DNA from: Chloroflexota bacterium
Lineage (GTDB): Bacteria > Chloroflexota > Anaerolineae > UBA2200
Assembly (NCBI GenBank): GCA_030607875.1
Contig: JAUWJD010000020.1
Span: 1 to 55,363, forward strand
DNA length: 55,363 nt
Direction of reading: 5' to 3'
This document shows, one piece after another, positions 1 to 9,484 of the stretch. Below the pieces are notes generated by a model. It was given only the letters and a program-made list of their open reading frames with translations. It was not told the DNA's origin and searched no databases. The first letter of the stretch is position 1; each line of letters opens with the position of its first letter. A program made the translations under genes and the position numbers.

Positions 1-127
1 AAGTGTGTTGGTCAGTTCTTGTGGCAGGATAACCTACTATCGGTAGTTATAGTCGACGTTGCTCGCATACTATCCCTGGTACCGCTAAACTGCCGCATAG
101 CCGACCAACACAATCCGGAACCGAATC
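1..127. repeat. 127-bp terminal inverted repeat, left copy
   Basis: Bases 1-127 are the perfect reverse complement of 55237-55363; identity stops abruptly at base 128. No gene is recognisable in it. A 10-bp inverted pair (TGTGTTGGTC at 4-13, GACCAACACA at 103-112) delimits a 109-bp unit that could be a small repeated element. The 127-base length equals a widely used assembly k-mer, so the contig probably stops where a multi-copy element begins. Confidence 0.95.
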
Positions 128-150
128 CGTAGCGACGACATGCCACGGCT

Positions 151-1701
151 CTACAACGGTATATTCCCATGCTTCTTAGGCGGATTGCTTTGCCGCTTGT
201 TCTGCAGCATTTCCAGGGCGTCAATAAGGCGCGGGCGTGTTTCGTGTGGTTCGATTATGTCGTCAACGTAGCCCCGCCCAGCGGCAACGTATGGATTGGC
301 GAATTTTTCCCGGTACTCTCGAAGCAACTGCTCACGTTTGGCGTCAGGGTCCTTTGATGCGGCAATCTCCTTGCGGAAGACAACGTTCACCGCTCCTTCT
401 GGCCCCATCACAGCGATCTCGGCATTGGGCCAGGCATAGCTGATGTCGCCTCGCACGTGCTTGGAGCCCATGACGACGTAAGCTCCACCGTACCCCTTGC
501 GGGTGATAACGGTAATCAAGGGTACAGTAGCCTCGCAATAGGCGTAGAGCAGCTTGGCCCCGTGCCGGATGATGCCGCTATGCTCCTGAGCTACTCCAGG
601 CAGATAGCCAGGCACGTCTACAAAGGTGATGATTGGAATGTTGAAGCAATCACAGAAGCGGACAAACCGCCCACCCTTGGTAGCGGAGTCAATGTCCAGA
701 ACCCCAGCCAGGAAAGCTGGATTCTGGCCCACGATCCCCACGGAACGGCCATTGAGACGGGCAAAGCCCATGGTGATGTTCCGCGCCCAATGTTCCTGCA
801 CCTCAAAATAGTCCCTATCATCGACGACGTGACGAATGATGTCGCGCATGTCATAGGGCTTGTTCGGGTTGTCAGGCACAATGTGGTCCAGTTCATCATC
901 CATGCGCAGTGGATCATCGGTAGGTGGCACGAAAGGAGGATCCTCCATGTTGTTCTGTGGGATGTAGCTCAGCAAGCACCTGATGAGTTCGCAACAATGC
1001 TTCTCGTCCTCCGCAGCAAAGTGCGCCACGCCGCTGATTGCGTTGTGCTTCATGGCCCCGCCGAGCTCCTCGAAATCGACCTCCTCATGGGTAACTGTCT
1101 TGATCACCCCTGGTCCAGTGATAAACATGTGGCTGGTGCCCTTGACCATCAGGATGAAATCGGTCATTGCTGGCGAGTACACTGCGCCGCCAGCACAGGT
1201 GCCCATGATGGCAGAGAGCTGCGGGATGACCCCGGAAGCATCCACGTTGCGCACAAAGATGTCGGCGTAGGCACCCAGGGAAACCACGCCCTCCTGAATG
1301 CGCGCACCTGCCGAATCGTTGAGGCCAACCACAGGAGCCCCGGCTTTCATGGCCAGGTCCATCACCTTGCAGATCTTTTCAGAGTGTGCTTCACCCAGCG
1401 AGCCGCCGAACACTGTAAAGTCCTGCGAGAAGACGTACACCAGGCGGCCATCTATGGTGCCGTAACCAGTGATAACCGCATCGCTGTAGGGTCGCCTTTT
1501 CTCGATGCCAAAGCCAACGGCGCGGTGGGTCACGAGCATATCCAACTCGCGGAAGCTACCTGGATCCAGGAGCAAATCCAGTCGCTCCCGCGCGGTCAGT
1601 TTGCCAGCCGCGTGTTGCTTGGCAATGCGTTCGACACCTCCACCAAGCCTGGCCTCTTCCTTCAGCTTGTGCAGTTTTGCAACCTCAGGATCAACAGCCA
1701 T
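151..1701 (-). CDS. Acyl-CoA (propionyl/methylmalonyl-CoA type) carboxylase, carboxyltransferase subunit
   Basis: 516 residues, the usual full length for the PccB/MmdA carboxyltransferase family, which moves a carboxyl group between biotin and an acyl-CoA (propionyl-CoA or acetyl-CoA), or decarboxylates methylmalonyl-CoA. Two crotonase-like halves are visible: the N-half has [15 protein letters not shown] and [12 protein letters not shown] (oxyanion Gly-Gly), the C-half has [12 protein letters not shown] and [10 protein letters not shown]. The ATG start follows GAGGAG, which lies inside the Glu-rich 3' end of the upstream TPR gene, 8 bases away, so the two are co-transcribed. No biotin carboxylase or biotin carrier gene is in the window, so the substrate cannot be assigned. 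It belongs with the acyl-CoA dehydrogenase and thiolase further upstream on the same strand. Confidence 0.93.
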   Translation of the reverse strand: MAVDPEVAKLHKLKEEARLGGGVERIAKQHAAGKLTARERLDLLLDPGSFRELDMLVTHRAVGFGIEKRRPYSDAVITGYGTIDGRLVYVFSQDFTVFGGSLGEAHSEKICKVMDLAMKAGAPVVGLNDSAGARIQEGVVSLGAYADIFVRNVDASGVIPQLSAIMGTCAGGAVYSPAMTDFILMVKGTSHMFITGPGVIKTVTHEEVDFEELGGAMKHNAISGVAHFAAEDEKHCCELIRCLLSYIPQNNMEDPPFVPPTDDPLRMDDELDHIVPDNPNKPYDMRDIIRHVVDDRDYFEVQEHWARNITMGFARLNGRSVGIVGQNPAFLAGVLDIDSATKGGRFVRFCDCFNIPIITFVDVPGYLPGVAQEHSGIIRHGAKLLYAYCEATVPLITVITRKGYGGAYVVMGSKHVRGDISYAWPNAEIAVMGPEGAVNVVFRKEIAASKDPDAKREQLLREYREKFANPYVAAGRGYVDDIIEPHETRPRLIDALEMLQNKRQSNPPKKHGNIPL

Positions 1702-1709
1702 GAATCTAC

Positions 1710-2789
1710 CTACTCCTCCTCTTCCTCCTTCAATTTGGCGCTGCCGCGCTCGATGTCTGCGAAAGTCAGCCAGTTGGCAGTCGCCTGGCGATGCATCAGA
1801 ATGCTGAGCCCCATCATAGTACGCCCCACCAGATCCGTGCCCACACTGTCCTCTCCCTGGCGAAACCAGCCCATGCTGCGCTGCAAGTAGCCACCTGCCT
1901 TGTCCAGCTCTCCCTTATGAATGTGCAGACAGGCAAGATCATAGGCAAGGCGGGCCTGCCCCTCTCGACTCTGGGCACGTTCTTCGTCTCGCAGACATAC
2001 ACCCAGCCAGCGAACTGCCTTGTCCCACTCACCACACGCCTGATAGAGCCTGCTGATGTCCTGCTTTACCACGAACTCGGCATCTACGTTGCCAAGCTGG
2101 CGAAACAAGTCAAGGCTCTGCTCATAATGATGCAGCGCCTCCTTCCACTGCCTCAGCGCCAGATGAGCATCGCCTTCCATGTCCAAAACCAGTGCTCGCA
2201 TGGATTCGTCCCGCAGGCTGTACGCCAGGCGCGATGCATCCTGTGCACAGTCAAGCACCTCTGCATAGCGGCGCGCGGCATGAAGGACTCCTAACAGGAT
2301 ACGCAGGGCATTTAATTGCAGGCCTGGCAGGGAGATGCGGCTTGCCTCTTTGATGCTAGCTCGCAAGCTCAGTCCGGCTTCCTGCCAACGTTCGAGTTGT
2401 GCCAGAAGATAACCCTGACGGAAGGCGGCGATGTGGCGGTACCTTGGCACCATCTTATTGGATTCCGTGAGCTGGCAAGCAACATACGCTGATATCGCCT
2501 CCTCTGGCCGCTTCATCTGCTCCAATACGTAGCCTCTGTGAAACTGAAGTTCCGATTTCAGGCCTGGATTTCGATCTACCAGAGCTAGTGCACGATCCAA
2601 AGCAGACAGTGCCTCCGGCCATTTCCGCTGCCGTGCCCATTCACGCCCTGCATCCCGACTCTGCTCAAGAAGCTGAGCCTGACGATTTGCCACTCGATGG
2701 CGCAGCCAATCACGCAGCAGCGCAACCCACGGCAGCCCCAAGAGGAGCACCCAGCCGCAAATCCCCCAGTAGCGCATCAGCACTCGCAA
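1710..2789 (-). CDS. TPR-repeat membrane-anchored protein
   Basis: 359 residues. An N-terminal hydrophobic segment (about residues 8-25, [18 protein letters not shown]) is followed by a long helical region with tetratricopeptide-like repeats, for example [40 protein letters not shown] and [20 protein letters not shown]. It ends in a run of six Glu whose codons also supply the ribosome binding site of the carboxyltransferase gene. TPR proteins scaffold protein-protein contacts; the partner is unknown. The start is uncertain: TTG at 2789 gives the full membrane segment, and GTG or ATG codons lie within the next few residues. Translational coupling to the carboxylase gene is the only functional hint. 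Confidence 0.75.
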   Translation of the reverse strand: MRVLMRYWGICGWVLLLGLPWVALLRDWLRHRVANRQAQLLEQSRDAGREWARQRKWPEALSALDRALALVDRNPGLKSELQFHRGYVLEQMKRPEEAISAYVACQLTESNKMVPRYRHIAAFRQGYLLAQLERWQEAGLSLRASIKEASRISLPGLQLNALRILLGVLHAARRYAEVLDCAQDASRLAYSLRDESMRALVLDMEGDAHLALRQWKEALHHYEQSLDLFRQLGNVDAEFVVKQDISRLYQACGEWDKAVRWLGVCLRDEERAQSREGQARLAYDLACLHIHKGELDKAGGYLQRSMGWFRQGEDSVGTDLVGRTMMGLSILMHRQATANWLTFADIERGSAKLKEEEEE

Positions 2790-3155
2790 TTCCGGCTAGA
2801 TCCGAATCATGAGACAAACGACCAGCGCCTTGCTCACCCTACACCCCTATTTTTCCACAGCCTGAACTCGACACCATCCTGCTCCGGAAACGAACGCGCC
2901 AGTTCGTCGGGACCGGATCACCGCCTCGTCACCACCCAGGCACTCTTCCAGTTGTACCCAACCTTTGTCAAGGGCTTGAACTCATCTCATCAACCCACCT
3001 ATCCAAGACCCTTTGTAGTGACGACTTTAGTCGTTCTCCCAGGCTCAGCACCCAAAATGACTAGAGTCATCACTACGAACCCTAACGGCAGACACCCGTA
3101 GTGGCCCGCGGGACTATGGACGAGAATGACAGAAGTCATCACTGCCGGAACCCGC
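2790..3155. other. Intergenic region holding three palindromic repeats
   Basis: 366 bases between the TPR gene and the acyl-CoA dehydrogenase stop codon. No credible gene is seen. The half nearest the dehydrogenase carries the three 23-bp palindromic repeats listed separately. Confidence 0.6.
3015..3145. repeat. Three copies of a 23-bp imperfect palindrome (one direct, two inverted)
   Basis: Copy 1 is 3015-3037 on the plus strand (GTAGTGACGACTTTAGTCGT plus TCT). Copies 2 (3054-3076) and 3 (3123-3145) are on the minus strand. The shared pattern is GTAGTGAYGACT-TAGTCRTT, in which GACT and AGTC arms can pair. The cluster lies just past the 3' end of the acyl-CoA dehydrogenase gene, so the RNA could fold and protect or terminate the message. 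It resembles short intergenic repeats of Chloroflexota (recall only). Confidence 0.85.
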
Positions 3156-4295
3156 TTACCTGAGGATGCTGCGGGCAATGACCATTCGCTGCACTTCGCT
3201 GGTACCCTCATAGATCTCGGTGATCTTGGCGTCGCGGTAGTTGCGCTCCACCGAGTACTCCTTCATGTACCCATAACCGCCATGGACCTGCACGGCGCGA
3301 TTTGTCACCCATACCGCTGTTTCCGAGGCAAACAGCTTGGCCATCGCTGCCTCTTTGCTAAAACGCTCACCGGTCTCTTTCTGCAGCGCGGCCTTGTAGG
3401 TCAGCAGGCGCGCCGCCTCAATGCGCGTGGCCATATCAGCCAGCATCCACTGTATGGCCTGGAACTGGCAAATGGGCTTGCCAAACTGTACGCGTTCCTT
3501 GCTGTATTGCAGCGCGGCCTCATAGGCACCTTGAGCGATACCCACCGCCTGCGCCGCTACACCGACACGGCCGGCATCCAGCATCGTCATCGTGATCTTG
3601 AACCCCTGGCCCTCCTCAGATAGGCGGTTTGCCACAGGAACACGCACATCGTCAAAGATCAGCTCGCTGGTGTTAGTGCCACGGATACCCATCTTGTTCT
3701 CTTCCTCGCCCACAGCAAAGCCCTCAAAGCCCTTCTCGACAATGAAGGCGGTGATGCCACGATGGCGCTGTGCCTTGTCGGTCTGGGCGAAGAGAATAAC
3801 GATGTCGGCAAATCCACCGTTGGTGATAAAGCGCTTACTGCCGTTGATCACATAGACATCGCCATCGCGCACGGCCGCGGTCTGCAGCACGGACACATCA
3901 CACCCCGCTCCGGGCTCGGTAAGTGCAAAAGCGCCGATCTTTTCGCCACGGGCCAGTGGCTTGAGGTACTGTTCCTTTTGCTCCTCCGTACCGAACTTCT
4001 CAATGCCGGCGCAAACGAGCGAGTTCTGTACTGCCACGAAAATCGCCGTCGAGGCACAAACCTTCGCCAGTTCCTCAATCGCAATCACGTAGCTGATAGC
4101 GTCCGCCCCACCTCCATCGTACTGTTCAGAGACGGTAAGCCCCAACAGGCCCAAGTGGGCCATCTTCTTGATGTTCTCAAATGGCACCACGCCCTTATCA
4201 TCGATTTCTGCAGCGATGGGCGCCACTTCCTTCTGTGCAAAATCCCGTACCATTTTGCGTATCATTTCCTGCTCTTCGGTAAGTTGCAGATCCAT
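3156..4295 (-). CDS. Acyl-CoA dehydrogenase (short-chain/butyryl-CoA type)
   Basis: 379 residues, the normal length for a short-chain FAD-dependent acyl-CoA dehydrogenase, which forms a trans-2-enoyl-CoA and passes electrons to an electron-transferring flavoprotein. Visible features: N-terminal helical domain ([20 protein letters not shown]), middle domain [13 protein letters not shown] and [10 protein letters not shown], and the C-terminal domain with [13 protein letters not shown] and [11 protein letters not shown]. The catalytic Glu is in [13 protein letters not shown] near residue 362. ATG follows AAGGAGG...GGAG. It lies 68 bases downstream of the thiolase gene on the same strand, so the two likely belong to one fatty-acid or butyrate-type pathway. 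No etfAB is in the window. Confidence 0.95.
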   Translation of the reverse strand: MDLQLTEEQEMIRKMVRDFAQKEVAPIAAEIDDKGVVPFENIKKMAHLGLLGLTVSEQYDGGGADAISYVIAIEELAKVCASTAIFVAVQNSLVCAGIEKFGTEEQKEQYLKPLARGEKIGAFALTEPGAGCDVSVLQTAAVRDGDVYVINGSKRFITNGGFADIVILFAQTDKAQRHRGITAFIVEKGFEGFAVGEEENKMGIRGTNTSELIFDDVRVPVANRLSEEGQGFKITMTMLDAGRVGVAAQAVGIAQGAYEAALQYSKERVQFGKPICQFQAIQWMLADMATRIEAARLLTYKAALQKETGERFSKEAAMAKLFASETAVWVTNRAVQVHGGYGYMKEYSVERNYRDAKITEIYEGTSEVQRMVIARSILR

Positions 4296-4321
4296 CTCCT
4301 TGCCTCCTTTGACTATTGTCC

Positions 4322-4354
4322 AGAAACCCGTTTTCTCCCAGAGAACGGGTTTCT
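4322..4354. repeat. AGAAACCCGTT hairpin repeat between acyl-CoA dehydrogenase and thiolase
   Basis: AGAAACCCGTT (4322-4332) pairs perfectly with AACGGGTTTCT (4344-4354) around an 11-base loop, giving an 11-bp stem. The same core, AGAAACCCGTTTTCT, recurs at 21919-21933 and inverted at 22006-22020, so this is a dispersed repeat. Without a T-run it is not a classic terminator, but it could modulate expression between the two genes. Confidence 0.8.
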
Positions 4355-4363
4355 CTGTACCGC

Positions 4364-5569
4364 TTACACCCGCTCAATGGTCATGGCCACAGCCTCACCA
4401 CCCCCTAGGCAAAGCGTGGCTAATCCCGTCTCAAGTCCCCTATCGCGCAGGGCATGGATCAGTGTGACCAGGACACGCGCACCACTGCACCCAATGGGGT
4501 GGCCAAGGGCAATCGCCCCGCCGTGCACGTTGACCTTGTCCCAGTCCACACCCAACGCCTTCCCATCGGCCAGCGTCTGGGCGGCGAAAGCTTCGTTCAT
4601 CTCGATCAGATCAATGTCCGCCAGGGTGTAGCCTGTCTTGCGCAAGAGCTTCTGCACGGCAAGGATGGGCGCGGTAAAGGTCTTGAGTGGCTCCACGGCT
4701 GCCTGATCGTATCCGGTGATAACGGCGAGAGGCTGGATGCCAAGCGCTGCTGCAGTATCTTCACCCATCACCAGCACCGCCGCTGCACCATCTGTGATGC
4801 CAGGAGCATTGCCGGCCGTGACCATGCCACCCTCCTGAAACACAGGCCGCAGTCGCGCCAGTGCTTCCATCGAGGTGTCCTCGCGCGGGCACTCATCGGT
4901 GTCAAAGATGATCGGGGGACGCTTGCGCCGCGGAACCTCGACAGGCACAATCTCTGCCCCGAACTTGCCGGACTGGATGGCCGCGATGGCCTTGCGATGG
5001 CTGCCAAGCGCACACTCGTCCAATTCCTGGCGTGTCAGGCCATATTCGCGCGCTATCCACTCGGCAGCATTACCCATGTGCTGATTCTGGAAGGAACACC
5101 ACAGACCATCATGCACAGTAGCATCTACCAGGACGCCGTTGCCAAGCCGGTATCCTTGTCGTGCCCTTGGCAGAAGATACGGGCCAAGGGTCATGCTCTC
5201 CATACCGCCAGCAACGAAGATGTCGCCATCACCGACGAGGATAGCCTGCGCAGCCATCATCACTGTCTTCAAACCAGAGCCGCATATTTTATTGACGGTC
5301 GTAGCGCCAACCGTCGGTGGCAATCCTGCCTTGATGGCTGCCTGACGGGCCGGAGCCTGCCCCTCGCCCGCTTGGATCACATTCCCCATCAGCACTTCGT
5401 CAATCCGCGCTGGGTCAATACCCGACTGCTTCACGACCTCGCGGATGACGACAGCCCCCAGTTCAGGCGCAGGGACGCTGCCCAGTGCGCCCTGGAACCG
5501 CCCGATCGCAGTACGCACTGCATGAGTAATCACAACCCTCCGGACTAGAGCCCGTCGCTTTGCTCCCAT
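4364..5569 (-). CDS. Acetyl-CoA C-acetyltransferase (thiolase)
   Basis: 401 residues from the ATG at 5569, chosen because AAGGAGG stands 9 bases upstream and the thiolase fold starts right after it ([16 protein letters not shown]). A longer open frame runs upstream but has no homologous look. The enzyme condenses two acetyl-CoA to acetoacetyl-CoA or does the reverse thiolysis. Motifs: nucleophile Cys in [37 protein letters not shown] with catalytic His, and second active-site Cys in [13 protein letters not shown]. Its neighbours (acyl-CoA dehydrogenase, acyl-CoA carboxyltransferase) suggest acyl-CoA degradation or butyrate-type metabolism. Confidence 0.95.
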   Translation of the reverse strand: MGAKRRALVRRVVITHAVRTAIGRFQGALGSVPAPELGAVVIREVVKQSGIDPARIDEVLMGNVIQAGEGQAPARQAAIKAGLPPTVGATTVNKICGSGLKTVMMAAQAILVGDGDIFVAGGMESMTLGPYLLPRARQGYRLGNGVLVDATVHDGLWCSFQNQHMGNAAEWIAREYGLTRQELDECALGSHRKAIAAIQSGKFGAEIVPVEVPRRKRPPIIFDTDECPREDTSMEALARLRPVFQEGGMVTAGNAPGITDGAAAVLVMGEDTAAALGIQPLAVITGYDQAAVEPLKTFTAPILAVQKLLRKTGYTLADIDLIEMNEAFAAQTLADGKALGVDWDKVNVHGGAIALGHPIGCSGARVLVTLIHALRDRGLETGLATLCLGGGEAVAMTIERV

Positions 5570-5660
5570 ATTGCAATTCCTCCTTGAACCACGATGATTG
5601 ATGTGACTACGGGGCATCCCCGCCTCACCGACCCATTGTACCCATAAACGTCGATTCTGG

Positions 5661-6341
5661 CTACTTTGCCTCCTTTCCTGGACTGACTGCCAGCCTACGT
5701 CCGGGGGGCGCTGCCAATTCAAGTCCTGAGAGCAAGAAAGCAAAGGCCAGGATGAAAATGAGTTGATAGCTGACCGGAAAGGGGAGGATATCCAACACCT
5801 TGCCCGCCACAAGAACCACAATGGTGGTCGCCGCTGAGAGCGAAGCGTTGCGTACGCTCACCACATGGGCCCGATTCTGGGGGGCGCCCACATCGGCAAA
5901 TACCGCAGTGAATGATATAATTCCCACCGCAGAGGGAATTGTCCCCACAGCCATGATGCAGACCACAGCGGCGGCCTGGAAACGCTCCGGCAAGAATGGC
6001 GCCAGAGCAACGAGAAAGACGGGAATGCGCATCAGACAGCCTGATAGAAGGAGGACTTTTTCTCTATCACCCTCGCGCTCGACCAAACGAGCGGCCGGGA
6101 TCTGGAGAATGATATTGACAAGGGCGGGCAGGGAAGTACGTAACCCCATGAGGAAATTCGAGGCTCCCAAACGGAGGGCGAAAACGCTTACGAATGTGGA
6201 GCTGACACCGGATAGCACATCGAACCAAGCGATCTCTCGGTAAAGGTTCCAATCATTCCACTGTGCACTCACCTCACCGGGCGCCAGCCAGCGCAGTGCA
6301 AGATCGCGCCCCCTCCGCAGTCGCAGGCCAACCCTGCTCAC
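5661..6341 (-). CDS. Half-length MFS-type transporter (probably truncated)
   Basis: 226 residues with about five to six hydrophobic segments (for example SGVSSTFVSVFALRLGAS, LMGLRTSLPALVNIILQIPA, PVFLVALAPFLPE, SYQLIFILAFAFLLSG), matching the N-terminal half of a major facilitator protein, which normally has 12 segments and 400 or more residues. After the sixth segment the reading frame ends in a short polar tail and stop. Only 91 bases separate it from the thiolase gene and no frame holds the missing half, so the C-terminal half was probably deleted. The GTG start lies 8 bases after the HIT gene stop. It could still make a six-segment protein, but as a transporter it is likely non-functional. 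Confidence 0.6.
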   Translation of the reverse strand: MSRVGLRLRRGRDLALRWLAPGEVSAQWNDWNLYREIAWFDVLSGVSSTFVSVFALRLGASNFLMGLRTSLPALVNIILQIPAARLVEREGDREKVLLLSGCLMRIPVFLVALAPFLPERFQAAAVVCIMAVGTIPSAVGIISFTAVFADVGAPQNRAHVVSVRNASLSAATTIVVLVAGKVLDILPFPVSYQLIFILAFAFLLSGLELAAPPGRRLAVSPGKEAK

Positions 6342-6349
6342 CGGATGAT

Positions 6350-6844
6350 CTATGCCTCTTCCTCCATCTCGTGTAGCGCAGCCAACAGCTTGCGGTAGGT
6401 ATCATCCAGCCATTCGGGAATAACGCGCACATCGCCAAGAACGGGCATAAAGTTGGTATCGTTTTCCCAGCGCGGAACAATGTGAATGTGCACGTGATCC
6501 TGAATCCCAGCGCCGGCAGCCTGACCCAGATTGAGGCCTACATTAAAGCCGTGCGGGCTCATCGCAGTTTGCAGCAATCGCAGGCCCTTCGTGGTCAATA
6601 GCATCATGTCAGTTAGGGTCTCGTCGTCCAGCTCCACCAAATCGCTCACGTGAGCGTAGGGCACGACCAGCATGTGTCCATTGATGTATGGGTACAGGTT
6701 GAGCATCAAGGCTACCCTCTCACCCCGATACACAACATAGTTCGCCGCGTCATCATCTGCCTGCAGTGCCTCGCAAAAAACGCAGCCTGTCGTCTTATCA
6801 CCCAATATGTATCTCATCCGCCAGCCGGCCCAGATGCGCTTCAC
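6350..6844 (-). CDS. HIT family hydrolase/nucleotidyltransferase
   Basis: 164 residues. The histidine-triad motif HVHIHIVPRW is near residue 116; the middle His forms a nucleotidyl intermediate. An N-terminal CVFC pair is typical of the Ap4A phosphorylase/diadenosine-polyphosphate hydrolase branch, where it helps bind zinc. NLYPYINGHMLVVPYAHV is the usual core strand-loop. The substrate is probably a dinucleoside polyphosphate or nucleoside phosphoramidate (family knowledge). The GTG start at 6844 has GAGGAGG seven bases upstream; an ATG ten codons later is the alternative. It lies 82 bases downstream of the DUF2344 gene and next to the MFS fragment. Confidence 0.9.
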   Translation of the reverse strand: MKRIWAGWRMRYILGDKTTGCVFCEALQADDDAANYVVYRGERVALMLNLYPYINGHMLVVPYAHVSDLVELDDETLTDMMLLTTKGLRLLQTAMSPHGFNVGLNLGQAAGAGIQDHVHIHIVPRWENDTNFMPVLGDVRVIPEWLDDTYRKLLAALHEMEEEA

Positions 6845-6926
6845 AACACAACCTCCTCATGCAGCCATAAGCAAACGATGCCCACACCTCGCCTTCGTGA
6901 TTCTACTGCGAAAAGTGCCTGACAAG

Positions 6927-7613
6927 TCAATCTGGCAGAAGAATGAGCCGCACCCTCTCGATAACACGCACTGCATCAGCCATGCCAAGCGCAGCCATCA
7001 CTTCGTCCGGACGGCCCGTGCCTTGTGCGTTTGATTGCAAACGCACGCCAATCACCGTCATGTCTCCCAACCGTTCGACGACGTGGAGTTCTTGTACAAG
7101 CGGACGCAGGTCGTAAATCCGCACCTTGTCCGGGCGCTCACGGCGGCGGGGTATGCTCTCTGCAGCGAGCAAGCCGCGTAGGCGCGCCTCTATTTGATCA
7201 GGTGTGTCCTGGCTCTGGACAGCAACCTCATACTCCGCCGCAGCAACTCGGCTGGGCAAGGGAGGCAGCGCGGCCGGAACCTCGGTGACGCTTCCCAGCT
7301 CCAGACCACGTGGCAACTGCGCCTTGAGACGAGCGGCAAAGTCGCGCAGTCCCAGGCGCTGTTCGAGGATCACGTCCAGCATTTCAGCACGACCGGTAAA
7401 GCCCACTGGCAACGCTGAGGCAAAGGTGAGTTTGGGATGCGGATTAAAGCCCCTGGAATGGGCTAGAGGCATGTCGGCACGTCTTAGTGCGCGCTCCCAG
7501 GCACGCATCAAGTCGAGATGGGAGATGTACTTGATCTCCGCACCTTTGCGGAAGACGATTCGGAGACGTTGTGTAATCTGTGGAGTCACCAGTTGCGCGT
7601 TCCCAGTTGTCAA
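6927..7613 (-). CDS. DUF2344 / TIGR03936 radical-SAM-linked protein
   Basis: 228 residues, matching the TIGR03936 family: RIVFRKGAEIKYISHLDLMR, then ALRRADMPLAHSRGFNPHPK. The start overlaps the stop of the TIGR03960 radical SAM gene by 4 bases, so the two are translationally coupled. In many bacteria the two are adjacent or fused, often near RNase G and ribosomal protein L21 genes, which hints at an RNA-related role. No biochemical function is established to my knowledge. The coupling here agrees with one two-part enzyme. Confidence 0.9.
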   Translation of the reverse strand: MTTGNAQLVTPQITQRLRIVFRKGAEIKYISHLDLMRAWERALRRADMPLAHSRGFNPHPKLTFASALPVGFTGRAEMLDVILEQRLGLRDFAARLKAQLPRGLELGSVTEVPAALPPLPSRVAAAEYEVAVQSQDTPDQIEARLRGLLAAESIPRRRERPDKVRIYDLRPLVQELHVVERLGDMTVIGVRLQSNAQGTGRPDEVMAALGMADAVRVIERVRLILLPD

Positions 7614-9484
7614 TTCACCGTCCCTCGGCCGCTGCCTGCAGGGGGACAGTTAACCAGACCAAATGCAGCTCGCACCCCACAGTCCATACATCCCTCAGCG
7701 CAGTCTACACTGGGCTCGCCATGCAGAGCACGCTGATACTCATCCCAAAGGAATGAATCGCTCACTCCCGTATCGATATGGCTCCAGGGTAGTACCTCAT
7801 CCAATGAACGCTGCCGTGATGTGTAGAACTCTGGATGGAGCCCAACCTCAGCAAATGCCTGTCGCCACAACTCTGGCTGCAACCATTCGCTCCAGGCATC
7901 AAACCGCGCTCCCTGCTGCCAGGCACGTTGGATCACCCGACCCAGCCGGCGGTCTCCCCTGGACAGAGCGGCTTCCAGCCAGGTCTCATCCGCATCGGAC
8001 CAGTTCAACTTGATGGCGCGATCACGCAGCTCTTTGCGCAAGGCCATCTGACGCTCGCGAATGCTCGCCGCATCCTGCAGCGGCAGCCACTGAAAAGGTG
8101 TATGCGGTTTGGGGACAAAGGTGTTTGCGCTGACGTTCACCTGGATACGCCGGCCACGCTCGCGGCGACCGACATCGCGAACCGCCTTGACCAGGTTGGC
8201 GATGGCCAGAACGTCCTCCATGGTCTCCGTCGGCAGGCCAAGCATGAAATAGAGTTTGATCCGCAGCCAGCCATTGGCATACGCCGCTTTTGCCGTGCGC
8301 AAGAGGTCTTCCGCAGTAACGCCCTTGTTGATCACGCGGCGCAGGCGTTCACTTCCCGCCTCCGGCGCAAATGTGAGGCCTGTTCTGCGTGTGCGCTGAA
8401 TGATCTGAGCCAATTCCACGGAGAACGCATCGGTACGCAGCGACGGCAGGGAGATAGAGATCCGTTCTGCAGCATAGCGTTCGCTCAATTCGCGGACCAG
8501 GGGCTCGATGCAGGCATGGTCTGTACTGCTGAGGGACACCAGTGCGATCTCTTTGTAGCCTGTGTTGGCGAGCAGTTGATCCACCGCTTCCAGGACCTCA
8601 TCCATGGGGCGCTCACGCACCGGGCGGTAGATCATACCCGCCTGGCAGAAACGACAGCCCCGCTTGCAACCACGCATGATCTCCACCATGGCTCTGTCGT
8701 GCACCGCCTGAACAAATGGCACCACCGGACGAATTGGGGCAGGAGGCAGCTTGCGGAGGATGCGCTTGCGAATCCTGGCCGGCACTCCAGCTTTCATGGG
8801 CTCGATGGCTGAGACCGTCCCGTCCGATTGATAGTGAACTGTGTACAGGCTCGCAACATAGACCCCTTCGATATAGGCTGCCCGCAGCAAAAAGCCCTCT
8901 TTCCAGTTCTCTTCCGGAGCTGCGCTGGCCTTTACCGCCAGATATAGCTGAGCTAGTTCAAGAACGACCTCCTCGCCTTCACCAATGACAAACAAGTCGA
9001 AAAAGTCGGTCAGCGGTTCTGCGTTATACGTGCAGCTTCCCCCACCAATCACCAGAGGTGCTGTGGGCATATCGACGCGCTCGGAGACGAGAAGTGGGAC
9101 CTCAGCCAGATCCAGCATGTTCAGCACGTTGGAGTAGTTCAATTCATATTGCAGGCTAAAGCCGATCCAATCAAACGCACCCAGGGGTCGTCGTGACTCC
9201 AGGGTGAACAGCGGCAGACCGGCCTTTCGCAGTGCATTCTCCATATCCGGCCACGGTGCGTAGACTCGCTCGGCCAGTATGTCATCCTGTTGATTCAACA
9301 GTTCATAGAGGATGGCCAGACCGAGATTGGACATCCCGATCTCGTACACATCGGGATAGGCCAGAGCGATTTTGAGCTTCGCTTTCGACCAATCCTTGCG
9401 AACGCGGTTCCACTCTTGGCCTGTGTAGCGCGCCGGTTTGGTCACCTTGGGCAGGATGCGATCCAGAGCTGCTTCCGAAATCAT
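7610..9484 (-). CDS. B12-binding-domain radical SAM protein (TIGR03960 family)
   Basis: 624 residues. A Rossmann-type cobalamin-binding-like N-terminal part (KIALAYPDVYEIGMSNLGLA, APLVIGGGSCTYNAEP) precedes a radical SAM core whose cluster motif CKRGCRFCQAG (CxxxCxxC) is near residue 270. The C-terminal region has QVNVSANTFVPKPHTPFQW and a Cys-rich end (DCAEGCMDCGV). Family knowledge: the iron-sulfur cluster cleaves S-adenosylmethionine and cobalamin may bind, but substrate and product are unknown. The gene overlaps YjbQ upstream by 4 bases and DUF2344 downstream by 4 bases, so the three form a strictly coupled operon. Confidence 0.92.
   Translation of the reverse strand: MISEAALDRILPKVTKPARYTGQEWNRVRKDWSKAKLKIALAYPDVYEIGMSNLGLAILYELLNQQDDILAERVYAPWPDMENALRKAGLPLFTLESRRPLGAFDWIGFSLQYELNYSNVLNMLDLAEVPLLVSERVDMPTAPLVIGGGSCTYNAEPLTDFFDLFVIGEGEEVVLELAQLYLAVKASAAPEENWKEGFLLRAAYIEGVYVASLYTVHYQSDGTVSAIEPMKAGVPARIRKRILRKLPPAPIRPVVPFVQAVHDRAMVEIMRGCKRGCRFCQAGMIYRPVRERPMDEVLEAVDQLLANTGYKEIALVSLSSTDHACIEPLVRELSERYAAERISISLPSLRTDAFSVELAQIIQRTRRTGLTFAPEAGSERLRRVINKGVTAEDLLRTAKAAYANGWLRIKLYFMLGLPTETMEDVLAIANLVKAVRDVGRRERGRRIQVNVSANTFVPKPHTPFQWLPLQDAASIRERQMALRKELRDRAIKLNWSDADETWLEAALSRGDRRLGRVIQRAWQQGARFDAWSEWLQPELWRQAFAEVGLHPEFYTSRQRSLDEVLPWSHIDTGVSDSFLWDEYQRALHGEPSVDCAEGCMDCGVRAAFGLVNCPPAGSGRGTVN

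Noticed and set aside
457-1890. Long plus-strand open frame opposite the carboxyltransferase gene
   Set aside because: It is the complement of a well-conserved gene; its His/Asp/Val-rich product has no family resemblance and no ribosome binding site.
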